Shown piece by piece: positions 55,469 through 63,084 of a stretch of DNA of 64,000 nucleotides. The DNA is from Lentzea nigeriaca (GTDB taxonomy: Bacteria; Actinomycetota; Actinomycetes; Mycobacteriales; Pseudonocardiaceae). The notes under the pieces were generated by a model. That model was not told the DNA's origin. It saw nothing but the letters and a program-made list of their open reading frames with translations, and did not search any database. A program made the position numbers and the translations under genes. The DNA lies in NCBI RefSeq assembly GCF_016907955.1, contig NZ_JAFBCX010000009.1:1-64000 (forward strand), given 5' to 3'. Within the stretch, counting starts at the first letter, position 1; the number at the start of each line of letters is the position of its first letter.

Positions 55469-56296
55469 GTGACCGCACGCATCCTGATCACCGGCGCCGG
55501 TGGTGGGGTGGGAACGCTCATGCGTTCTCGCCTCGCGGCGGAAGGCCGCGTCCTGCGGCTGCTGGACATCGCGGAGCTACCCGCGGCCGCCGACGGCGAG
55601 AACGTCGAGCTCGTTCAGGCGTCTGTGACCGACATGGCCGCGATGGAAGCGGCGATGAAGGACGTCGACGCCGTGATCCACCTCGGCGGCCACAGCCTCG
55701 AGGAGGCGTGGGAGAAGATCCTCAAGGTCAATATCGACGGCACGCACACGGTGCTGGAAGCCGCGCGGCGCCAGGGAGTTCGCCGGGTGATCCTGGCCAG
55801 CTCCAACCACGCCGTCGGGTACGTCGAACGCGCCAACGGCGAGGCCGGTGACTACCTCTTTCCACGCCCGGACACCTACTACGGTGTGTCGAAGGTGGCG
55901 CTGGAGGCGTTGGGGTCGCTGTACGCCGACCGCTACGGCATGGACGTGATCGCGATCCGCATCGGCTCGTGCTTCGAGAAGCCGCGGGACGTGCGGATGC
56001 TGTCGACGTGGATGTCGCCTGACGACGGCGCGCGTCTGTTCGAGGCGTGTCTTTCCGTTGCGTCACCGGGGTTCCGGATCGTATGGGGCGTTTCGGACAA
56101 CAAGCGCGGCTGGTTCTCGCTCGACGAGGCCCGCGCGCTGGGTTACGAGCCGCAGGACGACTCCGAGGTGTACGCCGCCGAGGTGCTCGAGAAGCACGGC
56201 GGCGAGCTCGATCCCTCGTCGTACGCGGCGAAGTACGTGGGCGGGGCCTGGTGCGGTCCCGATTTCGACACGGCAGTCAAGGAGGCAGGGCGTTGA
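55469..56296 (+). CDS. udh: Uronate dehydrogenase (NAD-dependent)
   Basis: Oxidises D-glucuronate or D-galacturonate to the aldaro-lactone. A 275-residue short-chain dehydrogenase/epimerase-type enzyme. The NAD motif is GAGGGVG (9-15), and the catalytic set is S111/S112 and Y138-x3-K142 (YYGVSK). Family-typical SSNHAVGY and RIGSCFEKPRDVRMLSTW are present. The stop overlaps the next TTG start. It provides the first step feeding glucarate dehydratase. Confidence 0.9.
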   Translation: MTARILITGAGGGVGTLMRSRLAAEGRVLRLLDIAELPAAADGENVELVQASVTDMAAMEAAMKDVDAVIHLGGHSLEEAWEKILKVNIDGTHTVLEAARRQGVRRVILASSNHAVGYVERANGEAGDYLFPRPDTYYGVSKVALEALGSLYADRYGMDVIAIRIGSCFEKPRDVRMLSTWMSPDDGARLFEACLSVASPGFRIVWGVSDNKRGWFSLDEARALGYEPQDDSEVYAAEVLEKHGGELDPSSYAAKYVGGAWCGPDFDTAVKEAGR

Positions 56297-57798
56297 GCCA
56301 CGTCGTTCAGGGATACAACCCGCGCACCGGTGAGCCGTTCGGCGAGCCTGTTGCGAAGACCCCCGACAGCGAGGTGGACCGGATCGCCTCCGCGGCGGCA
56401 GTCGCGTTCTCCGCCTGGTCGGCGGTTCCGGCGGCGGATCGCGCTGTGGTGCTGGAGAAGGTCGCGGACGCCCTGGACTCGGAGTCCTCGTTGCTGGTGG
56501 AGACCGCGGACGGCGAGACGGCGCTGGGTGTGCCGCGGCTGACGACGGAACTGAAGCGCACGACGAACCAGCTGCGGCTGTTCGCGGAGGTGTTGCGCGA
56601 GGGCAGCTACGTCGAGGCCACTTTGGACTCGGCGAACCCGGACATCATTCCGCCGCGTCCCGTGCTGCGGCGCGTTCTCCGTCCACTCGGGACGGTCGCG
56701 GTGTTCTCCGCGTCGAACTTCCCGTTCGCGTTCTCGGTGGCCGGTGGTGACACGGCTTCCGCTTTGGCGTCCGGTTGTCCCGTTGTGGTGAAGGCGCATT
56801 CGGCACACCCGTCGACGTCGCGCGAGACCGCTCGGGTCGTCGTGGACGCGCTGCGGGACGCCGGTGCGCCCGAGGGCGTGTTCGGCATCGTGTACGGCAC
56901 CGAGGCCGGTGTGGCCCTGGTGAAGCACCCGGCGGTGCGTGCCGTCGGCTTCACCGGGTCGACCGGTGGTGGCCGGGCGCTGTTCGACCTGGCGCAGGGC
57001 CGGCCGGACCCGATCCCGTTCTACGGCGAGCTGGGCAGCGTGAACCCGACCGTGATCCTGCCGGGTGCGGCGGAACGTGAGGACATCGCCGCCGGGTTCG
57101 CGCAGTCGCTGACGATGGGCGTGGGCCAGTTCTGCACGAACCCCGGCCTGGTGTTCGCGCCGGAGTCGATCGTGCCCGCGCTGGGCGAGGCGGTCGCGGC
57201 ATCGTCCGGTGGCGCGATGCTGAACGAGCGGATGTGCGACTCCTACAAGTCGGGCACGGACGCGCTCGCGGCGTCGGACCTCGTCTCGGTGGTGTCGACC
57301 GGTGTGCGCCCGGACGAGGCGTGGGCGGTCGCGCCGCTGCTGTTCAGCACGCCGGTGAAGACGTTCGAGGAGAACCTCGAGAAGCTGACCGAGGAGCACT
57401 TCGGTCCCGCGGCGCTGATCGTGACGTACTCGTCGCCGTCCGAGCTGCACTCGGTACTGGCGAAGCTGCCGGGCACCCTGACCGGCACGGTGCACGCGGC
57501 CGACTCGGACCACGCGGAGGCCGCGCAGATCGCGGAGATCCTGCGGCACGTCGCGGGTCGGCTGATCTTCAACGCCTGGCCGACCGGTGTCGCGGTGGCG
57601 TGGGGTCAGCACCACGGTGGCCCGTGGCCGGCGACGACGAACCCGCTGCACACGTCGGTGGGCGCGACGTCGATCCGCCGCTGGATCGCCCCGGTGACGT
57701 ACCAGTCGTGGCCGGACGCGTTGCTGCCCGCCGAGCTGCAGGACGCGAACCCGCTGGGGATTCCGCGCCGGGTGGACGGCGTGCTGGGCGTGCACTGA
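56293..57798 (+). CDS. 2-oxoglutarate semialdehyde dehydrogenase (ALDH family)
   Basis: Oxidises the KdgD product to 2-oxoglutarate with NAD(P). A 501-residue aldehyde dehydrogenase: VFSASNFPFAFSVAGGDTASAL (cofactor region), general-base Glu in FYGELGSVNP and nucleophile Cys in VGQFCTNPG. TTG start at 56293 with GGAGG 7 nt upstream and a TTGA overlap with udh. Specificity is from pathway context. It completes the route to the TCA cycle. Confidence 0.9.
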   Translation: MSHVVQGYNPRTGEPFGEPVAKTPDSEVDRIASAAAVAFSAWSAVPAADRAVVLEKVADALDSESSLLVETADGETALGVPRLTTELKRTTNQLRLFAEVLREGSYVEATLDSANPDIIPPRPVLRRVLRPLGTVAVFSASNFPFAFSVAGGDTASALASGCPVVVKAHSAHPSTSRETARVVVDALRDAGAPEGVFGIVYGTEAGVALVKHPAVRAVGFTGSTGGGRALFDLAQGRPDPIPFYGELGSVNPTVILPGAAEREDIAAGFAQSLTMGVGQFCTNPGLVFAPESIVPALGEAVAASSGGAMLNERMCDSYKSGTDALAASDLVSVVSTGVRPDEAWAVAPLLFSTPVKTFEENLEKLTEEHFGPAALIVTYSSPSELHSVLAKLPGTLTGTVHAADSDHAEAAQIAEILRHVAGRLIFNAWPTGVAVAWGQHHGGPWPATTNPLHTSVGATSIRRWIAPVTYQSWPDALLPAELQDANPLGIPRRVDGVLGVH

Positions 57799-57811
57799 TC
57801 GTGTTGTGCCG

Positions 57812-57845
57812 AGCGGGGTTGCCGGCGTCGGCAACCCCGCTTTTG
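57812..57845 (+). terminator. Rho-independent terminator after the ALDH gene
   Basis: AGCGGGGTTGCC-N6-GGCAACCCCGCT followed by TTTG. A 12-bp perfect stem, immediately before the MerR promoter. Confidence 0.9.
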
Positions 57846-57846
57846 C

Positions 57847-57878
57847 TTGACCTTGGAGTGCACTCACAGGTTTAACGT
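57847..57878 (+). promoter_or_regulatory. MerR-type promoter with 20-bp spacer and dyad operator
   Basis: TTGACC (57847-57852), 20 bp, TAACGT (57873-57878), then ATG seven bases later, so the mRNA is probably leaderless. The spacer carries the dyad ACCT-TG-GAGT-GC-ACTC-AC-AGGT (57850-57871), like operators of zinc/cadmium/lead MerR sensors. The overlong spacer is the hallmark of MerR-activated promoters. Confidence 0.75.
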
Positions 57879-57885
57879 GGGATGC

Positions 57886-58254
57886 ATGAGAGTCGCCGAG
57901 CTCGCACGTCAGGTCGGGGTCCGGCCCGACACGGTCCGGTACTACGAGCGCGCCGGGTTGCTCGCACCGCCGCCGCGCACGTCGTCGGGGTACCGGCAGT
58001 ACCCGAAGTCGGCCGCCGACCGGATCCGCTTCATCCGCGACTGTCAGCGCCTCGGCCTGACGTTGCGCGAGATCTCGTCGTTGCTCGCCGTGCGCGACAC
58101 CGGCGAGTGCCCGTGCGAACCGGCCGAGCTGCTCCTCCAGCGCCACATCGCCGAGATCGACGCGGAGATGGCACGGCTCGCGCGACTCCGTTCGGACCTG
58201 GTGGACATGGTCGAGACCGACTGTCCACCGTGGTGCCCGCCAGAGGGGAGGTGA
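57886..58254 (+). CDS. MerR-family metal-responsive regulator
   Basis: A 122-residue sensor. The winged HTH (1-70) has RVAELARQVGVRPDTVRYYERAGLL. The dimerisation helix is preceded by C75-P-C77, and the C-terminal metal loop is DCPPWCP (C113, C117). A Cys at the start of the dimer helix plus two late Cys fits the ZntR/CadR/PbrR group, so Zn, Cd or Pb is the likely signal rather than copper. A 12-residue Cys-rich peptide follows at once in the same transcript. Confidence 0.9.
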   Translation: MRVAELARQVGVRPDTVRYYERAGLLAPPPRTSSGYRQYPKSAADRIRFIRDCQRLGLTLREISSLLAVRDTGECPCEPAELLLQRHIAEIDAEMARLARLRSDLVDMVETDCPPWCPPEGR

Positions 58255-58259
58255 CCGGG

Positions 58260-58298
58260 ATGGAGGACGACTGCTGCATCGGTTGCGACTGCTGCTGA
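58260..58298 (+). CDS. 12-residue cysteine-rich peptide MEDDCCIGCDCC
   Basis: ATG at 58260 is preceded by GGGGAGG at 8-nt spacing, 5 bp after the MerR stop. It encodes MEDDCCIGCDCC and then stops with TGA. Five Cys and three Asp among 12 residues make a metal-chelating, metallothionein-like or metallochaperone peptide. It is small enough to be missed by gene finders. That it is translated is inferred from the ribosome-binding site, composition and position behind a metal sensor. The first in-frame stop is directly after the second CC pair. Confidence 0.6.
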   Translation: MEDDCCIGCDCC

Positions 58299-58325
58299 CT
58301 GGGGATTGATTAGGCAGTCAGCACC

Positions 58326-58350
58326 AATCCGGCGAGGCGCCCGCCGGATT
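58326..58350 (+). terminator. Hairpin after the MerR-peptide unit
   Basis: AATCCGGCG-N7-CGCCGGATT, 9-bp perfect stem 28 bp after the peptide stop, without a T-run. It probably ends the MerR transcript and separates it from the radical SAM gene. Confidence 0.5.
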
Positions 58351-58470
58351 CGTGTCGGAAACATGTCATCAGTCCAACATCAGCCCGATGTTTCATCGAA
58401 TTCGACAGCTCCATTCGCGACTCGCCGGGGCAAGATGGTTGTTGCACGGCGACGTCCAGGGGAGCGGTAC

Positions 58471-59280
58471 ATGACCGACCTGCGTTTCGCATGGCTCGAG
58501 ATCACCGGTAAATGCCAGCTGAGCTGCACGCACTGCTACGCGGACTCGGGACCGCGCGGCACACATGGCGCGATGAGAACACGGGATTGGTCACGAGCCA
58601 TCTCCCAGCTCGCCGAACTCGGCGTGCAATCGGTACAGTTCATCGGCGGCGAACCGACATTGCATCCCGATTTGCCGTCATTGGTGGACCACACCCTCGA
58701 TGCCGGACTTTCGGTCGAGATCTTCACGAATCTCGTCGACATCGGCCCGCGCCTGTGGGACACCTTCTCCCGCCCCGGTGTGCGCCTGGCGACCAGCTAC
58801 TACTCGGACACCGCGTCCCAGCATGACGCCGTCACGCGCCGCCGGGGCAGCCACGCCCGCACCCAGGCCAACATCGTCGAGGCCCGAACCCGCGACATCC
58901 CACTGCGCGCCGGTGTCATCGATGTCAGCTCGTCCACCTTCATCGGCCAGCAACGAACCCGCGCCGCCCGTGACGAACTCTCCCGACTCGGCGTCTCCCA
59001 CGTCGGCTCCGATCGCCTGCGCGGCGTCGGCCGGGGCGCAGCCTCTTCACCTTCGCCGGACGAGCTGTGCGGCCGGTGCGGCCACGGCGCCGTGGCCATC
59101 TCCGCTACGGGCGAAGTCTGGCCGTGCGTGTTCGCCCGCTGGATCTCGCTGGGCAATATATTGGATACGGATCTATCGGTGATCCTGTCGAAGGTGGCCG
59201 CGGCCACCCCGGCCTCGGGCTCGTCCTGCTGGCCCCAAGGCGGCGGCTCGTGCGCCCCGAACGACCCACCACGCGCTTAG
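58471..59280 (+). CDS. Radical SAM protein with SPASM-like C-terminus
   Basis: A 269-residue enzyme with the [4Fe-4S]-SAM motif CQLSCTHC (about 15-22), FIGGEPTLHPDL as the GGE motif, and later cysteines C-x2-C (LCGRCGHG) with EVWPC, plus two Cys near the end. This is the pattern of SPASM/twitch auxiliary clusters of peptide-modifying enzymes. AGGGGAG lies 6 nt before the ATG; an in-frame ATG at 58363 could add 36 residues. No certain substrate gene is adjacent. The codons for GNILDT (59152-59169) are AT-rich and match the CAATATATTG repeat. Confidence 0.85.
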   Translation: MTDLRFAWLEITGKCQLSCTHCYADSGPRGTHGAMRTRDWSRAISQLAELGVQSVQFIGGEPTLHPDLPSLVDHTLDAGLSVEIFTNLVDIGPRLWDTFSRPGVRLATSYYSDTASQHDAVTRRRGSHARTQANIVEARTRDIPLRAGVIDVSSSTFIGQQRTRAARDELSRLGVSHVGSDRLRGVGRGAASSPSPDELCGRCGHGAVAISATGEVWPCVFARWISLGNILDTDLSVILSKVAAATPASGSSCWPQGGGSCAPNDPPRA

Positions 59281-59822
59281 CCGCTCTTGACCCTTTCGGC
59301 GATGACGTGCGCACACTCGATTGCCTCGGTACGCGTCGTGTCGACGTCGACGTCGTAGCTCATCCCCCGATGCACCAGCTCGGCCTGCACGGCCGCCATC
59401 CCGGAAACCCGATCCCCGCGCGCAAGCTCCCGTCCTGCCGCCACGGCAGCGTCACACCGCACGCCGACCCACAACACCTCAAGCCCGTCGAGCACCTTCT
59501 CCCACCGCTGCCGTGACTCGATCCCGCCAAGGAACACGTCGTCCACGATGACCCGCGCCCCCGCGTGCACCATCGCGGCAACGCCCTGCATCCACGCGTC
59601 CTCGAGCAGCCGGAACTCCGCCCCGATGGTGATCTCTCCACCTTCCGTGAACCCGATCCCGTCAGCGCCGAGCTGCAACCGCGGCGGCATCACGTCGATC
59701 AACGTGTCGACCCCGATCGCCAGCCACGCCTCGGACAACACGGCCTGCAGACACCGCGCGATCCCCGACTTGCCGGAGCTGGAACCACCGTTGAGAACGA
59801 TCACCCGCACACTCGACGCCAC
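59277..59822 (-). CDS. Chloramphenicol phosphotransferase-like kinase
   Basis: A 181-residue P-loop kinase with Walker A GGSSSGKS (12-19) and an Asp at the end of strand 2 (D39 in IGVDTLID), matching the catalytic Asp of chloramphenicol 3-O-phosphotransferase. Antibiotic inactivation is possible, but many relatives are uncharacterised. Its stop TAA overlaps the radical SAM stop TAG tail-to-tail. Confidence 0.85.
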   Translation of the reverse strand: MASSVRVIVLNGGSSSGKSGIARCLQAVLSEAWLAIGVDTLIDVMPPRLQLGADGIGFTEGGEITIGAEFRLLEDAWMQGVAAMVHAGARVIVDDVFLGGIESRQRWEKVLDGLEVLWVGVRCDAAVAAGRELARGDRVSGMAAVQAELVHRGMSYDVDVDTTRTEAIECAHVIAERVKSG

Positions 59823-59915
59823 GCCCGGAACGTACCCCGCCCCACCGGCCCCTCACGCCTCATTTCCCCTGCCGCCCTCGCCGTCGTCCCGCTACCCAAC
59901 GCGAACCCGAACCGC

Positions 59916-59963
59916 CCTAGCAATGACTCTCTTGCGGACGTCGTCAAAAGACTCATTGCTAGG
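59916..59963. repeat. Palindromic repeat element (half-sites Y + Y, diverged)
   Basis: CCTAGCAATGACTCTCTTGC ... CAAAAGACTCATTGCTAGG; 48 bp with three mismatches between halves, centre GGACGTCG. Outer ends CCTAG/CTAGG are exact. Confidence 0.9.
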
Positions 59964-59987
59964 CCACAGCTCAGGGCGCTCGCACCA

Positions 59988-60003
59988 CTGATATATCGCA
60001 GCG
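59988..60003. repeat. AT-rich repeat CTGATATATCGCAG
   Basis: A unit of the CTGATATATCG family lying between two palindromic elements. Confidence 0.7.
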
Positions 60004-60015
60004 CCAGTCCGCCGG

Positions 60016-60062
60016 ATGCAAAAGACGTTTGCGGGCGTCGTCAAAAGAGTCATTGCAAAGGT
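60016..60062. repeat. Palindromic repeat element (half-sites X + Y)
   Basis: ATGCAAAAGACGTTTGCGGG ... TCAAAAGAGTCATTGCAAAGGT, 47 bp, same hybrid layout as the elements at 34044 and 39210. Downstream of the broken TmrB-like gene. Confidence 0.92.
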
Positions 60063-60099
60063 CAACAACAGGAGCCGGACGGTGGCGTGCGAGGGCAGG

Positions 60100-60698
60100 T
60101 CAGCCCAGCCGGACGTCGCGCAGTGTGGTGGCGCACCGGCGTAGCTGGGCGAGCACCGGGCCGTCGGTGTTCGGGTGATCGCAAGCCCAACAGATCGGGC
60201 GATGGTGTCGGCGACCTGGGCGACCGTCCGGTGGTCGGTCGCGATGTGCTCGCCGAACTCCGGTTCCCGGAGCGGGTCAAGCAGTGGTCGATCCGGTCGA
60301 CGGCCCCAGCCCTCACGTTTCAGGCCGGGCCACATCCCGCGGTTGCGCAGCCGCCTCAGCACGGTGACGGGCTCGGCCATCAGCGCGAAGTGGTGCACCT
60401 GTGGCCGTCGTCGCGCAGCCTGCCGACGATGTCCGCGAAGTAGCCGGAGTCGACCAATGTAATGGGCACGATGATCGGTGTCGTGCCCGCGCAACGCCAG
60501 GTCCAGCATCGAGTGCACGCCGTGCCGCCAGGCCGGGAGGTCCTGGAAGTCACCGCGCAGGGCCGGCGGCAGCATCCGGTGCAGTCCGAACCCGACGTGT
60601 TCGGGATCGGACTCGACACTGCCGGCCAGGCGCCGGTGAAGTTCGAAGGCCGTCGCGGTCTTCCCGCCACCAAACGGGCCGTTGATCCAGATCAGCAC
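60100..60698 (-). pseudogene. TmrB-like ATP-binding protein gene with frameshifts
   Basis: ATG at 60698 opens MLIWINGPFGGGKTATAFEL (P-loop 6-14), then DPEHVGFGLHRMLPP. Homology then leaves the frame for VPITLVDSGYFADIVGRLRD, returns at HHFALMAEPVTVLRRLR, and moves to a third frame for DGPVLAQLRRCATTLRDV with the natural stop at 60102-60100. Three frameshifts are needed. Intact relatives (about 190-200 residues) are related to tunicamycin-resistance protein TmrB. Sequencing error is possible, but three shifts favour a pseudogene. Confidence 0.75.
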
Positions 60699-60708
60699 TG
60701 CGCCGACA

Positions 60709-62028
60709 CTAGCGACGGGCGGCGCCTGCCCGCCGTTCCTCCGCCAGTTCCCGCTGGTAGCCGAGGAAGTCGACCTCCAGCGTGTGCCGCTTCGACTTCA
60801 CGTACCGGCCCCGCAGCGACGCCCGGTAAGCGGTGATCTCCGCCTTCATCTCCGGCACCGGCGGCAGCACCGCGCGACCGGACACGAGGTCGGCGATCCA
60901 TTCGGCCTGGGCCTCCGCCAGCGGCATGATCGCCCCGAGCGGCTGGATCAACCCGAGGAAGTACAGCCCGGGATGCGCAGGGTCGACGACCCGCCGGTAC
61001 AGGGCCACCTCGTTGTCCGGCGACGACACCGCGGAGAACTCGGCCGGGTCCAGGAACGGGAAGTCGACCTTGTATCCGGTGCAGTAGACGATGACGTCGA
61101 CGTCCTCGCGACTGCCATCAGCGAAAACGACCCCGGATCCGTCCAGGCGGGCGAGGTTCGGCTTCACCGTGATGTCGCCGTGCCCGAGCCGGGTCAGCAG
61201 GTCGTCGGACACCGTCGGGTGCGCGGCCAGGATCCCGTGCGAGGGCTCGGGCAACCCGTAGTCGGAGAGCTTGCCGCGGGCCAGCCGCAGCATCGCGCGC
61301 AGAGACAGCGCCTGCAGCCATGCGGGCGCGAACCGGGCGAGCGGCGAGGTCGTCAGGTGATCGGTGGGCATCCCGAACAGGTATTTCGGCATGATGTGCG
61401 CCCCGCGCCGCATCGCCAGAAACGTCCGGGCCGAGACACGGGACGACTCGACAGCGATGTCGCATGCAGAATTCCCGATGCCGAGAACCAGCACCTTCTT
61501 GTCGGCGAAACGCTCCGGCGTCTTGTAGAAGTGCGCGTGCAGCTCCTCCCCGTCGAACGATCCGGGAAACGCGGGTTCCGGCATCCTTGGCGACCAGTGG
61601 TGCCCGTTCGCGACGATTACTGAACGATAAGTTCCCGCAATCTCCTCTCCCGTGTCGCGATCGCGAGTCGTGACCGAATAGCCGCCCGGTGCGACAGAAA
61701 CCGAGACGACTTCGGTCCGGAATCGGATGCGGTCGCGGAATCCGTGGTGCTTCACGAAGTCGTCGAAGTACTCGGCGATCTGGAAGTGCGAGGGGTAGGC
61801 CGGAAGGTGCGCGGGCATCGGGAAGGACCTGAACTCCATCATCTGCCGCGAGGTGTTGATGTGGAGCGACCGATAGGCGGAGGACATGCCGTTGTCGTTG
61901 AGGTAACGCCAGTTGCCGCCGACCTCGGATCCGGTCTCGAAGCAGTCGTACTCGATGCCGCGGGCGCTGAGCACCTGACATGCGGCGATGCCCGAAGAGC
62001 CTGCTCCGATGACGCACACGCGGTCCAT
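60709..62028 (-). CDS. Flavin-containing monooxygenase
   Basis: A 439-residue FAD/NADPH enzyme. FAD motif GAGSSG (8-13), FMO-type fingerprint FPGSFDGEELHAHFY, NADPH motif GIGNSACDIA and the late YCTGYKVDFPF (FATGY-like). It oxidises N or S atoms, or is a Baeyer-Villiger relative; substrate unknown. It is divergent from the DrrA-like gene with about 100 bp between and is not clearly linked to a pathway here. Confidence 0.9.
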   Translation of the reverse strand: MDRVCVIGAGSSGIAACQVLSARGIEYDCFETGSEVGGNWRYLNDNGMSSAYRSLHINTSRQMMEFRSFPMPAHLPAYPSHFQIAEYFDDFVKHHGFRDRIRFRTEVVSVSVAPGGYSVTTRDRDTGEEIAGTYRSVIVANGHHWSPRMPEPAFPGSFDGEELHAHFYKTPERFADKKVLVLGIGNSACDIAVESSRVSARTFLAMRRGAHIMPKYLFGMPTDHLTTSPLARFAPAWLQALSLRAMLRLARGKLSDYGLPEPSHGILAAHPTVSDDLLTRLGHGDITVKPNLARLDGSGVVFADGSREDVDVIVYCTGYKVDFPFLDPAEFSAVSSPDNEVALYRRVVDPAHPGLYFLGLIQPLGAIMPLAEAQAEWIADLVSGRAVLPPVPEMKAEITAYRASLRGRYVKSKRHTLEVDFLGYQRELAEERRAGAARR

Positions 62029-62127
62029 GACCCTGAAGTATTTTCACGTTCAAACCGGCTGTCAATCACCCGATGCACGGACCGAAAACCGGACGAAATT
62101 GTCAGACCGGGACGACATGATGCCCGC

Positions 62128-63084
62128 ATGACAGACGCGATCGTGGCCGAAGGCCTGGTCAAACGCTACGGGTCGGTCGTCGCACTCAACGGCCTGGACC
62201 TCACCGTCCCCGAAGGCACCATCATGGGTCTGCTCGGCCCCAACGGAGCAGGCAAGACGACAGCGGTGCGGGTGTTCACCACCCTGCTCGACGCCGACGA
62301 GGGATCAGCGCGTGTCGCCGGCCTCGACGTCCGCACGCAGGCAGACGCACTCCGCAGGCGCATCGGTCTATCCGGCCAGTACGCCGCGGTCGACGACAAC
62401 CTCACGGGGTTCGAGAACCTCGACATGGTCGGCCGCCTCTACCACCTCGGGCGCGCCAGGAGCCGCGACCGCGCCCGCGAGCTGCTCGAACGGTTCGACC
62501 TCGTGGACGCCGCAGACCGCCCCGTGAAGGGATACTCCGGCGGCATGCGCCGCCGGCTCGACCTCGCCGGCGCGCTCGTCGCGAAACCGAGCGTCCTGTT
62601 CCTCGACGAACCCACGACCGGCCTCGATCCGAGGTCGCGCCTCGGCATGTGGGACGTGATCGAGGAGCTCGTCAAAGGCGGCACCACTCTCCTGCTCACC
62701 ACCCAGTACCTCGAGGAGGCCGACCGCCTCGCCGACCAGATCGCCGTCATCGACCACGGGAAGGTGATCGCCGAAGGCACGGCCGACCAGCTCAAGGACC
62801 AGGTCGGCGGCGAACGCCTCGAACTCTCCTTCGCCACTTCCGCTGAGCTCACCACGGCGAGGTCAGCGCTCGCCGACCTCGCCGTCGGCCCGATGGAGTC
62901 CGACGAACGCCAGCACCACCTCACCGTGCCGGTCGCGGGCGGGTCCGCGGTGTTGATGGAGGCGATCCGGCGCATGGACGCCGAGTCGGTCAAGGTCCTC
63001 GACGTCGGTCTGCGCCGGCCGACGCTCGACGACGTGTTCCTGACACTGACCGGTCACCACGCCGAGGGAGAGGACGAGAAGTGA
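62128..63084 (+). CDS. ABC exporter ATP-binding protein, DrrA type
   Basis: A 318-residue ATPase with Walker A GPNGAGKT, Q-loop SGQYAAVDDNLTG, signature YSGGMRRRLDLA, Walker B VLFLDEPTTGLD and the C-terminal DrrA-like domain ending RRPTLDDVFLTLTGH. This group exports antibiotics or lipids. The ATG at 62128 lacks a strong ribosome-binding site. Overlaps the permease start (GTGA). Confidence 0.94.
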   Translation: MTDAIVAEGLVKRYGSVVALNGLDLTVPEGTIMGLLGPNGAGKTTAVRVFTTLLDADEGSARVAGLDVRTQADALRRRIGLSGQYAAVDDNLTGFENLDMVGRLYHLGRARSRDRARELLERFDLVDAADRPVKGYSGGMRRRLDLAGALVAKPSVLFLDEPTTGLDPRSRLGMWDVIEELVKGGTTLLLTTQYLEEADRLADQIAVIDHGKVIAEGTADQLKDQVGGERLELSFATSAELTTARSALADLAVGPMESDERQHHLTVPVAGGSAVLMEAIRRMDAESVKVLDVGLRRPTLDDVFLTLTGHHAEGEDEK

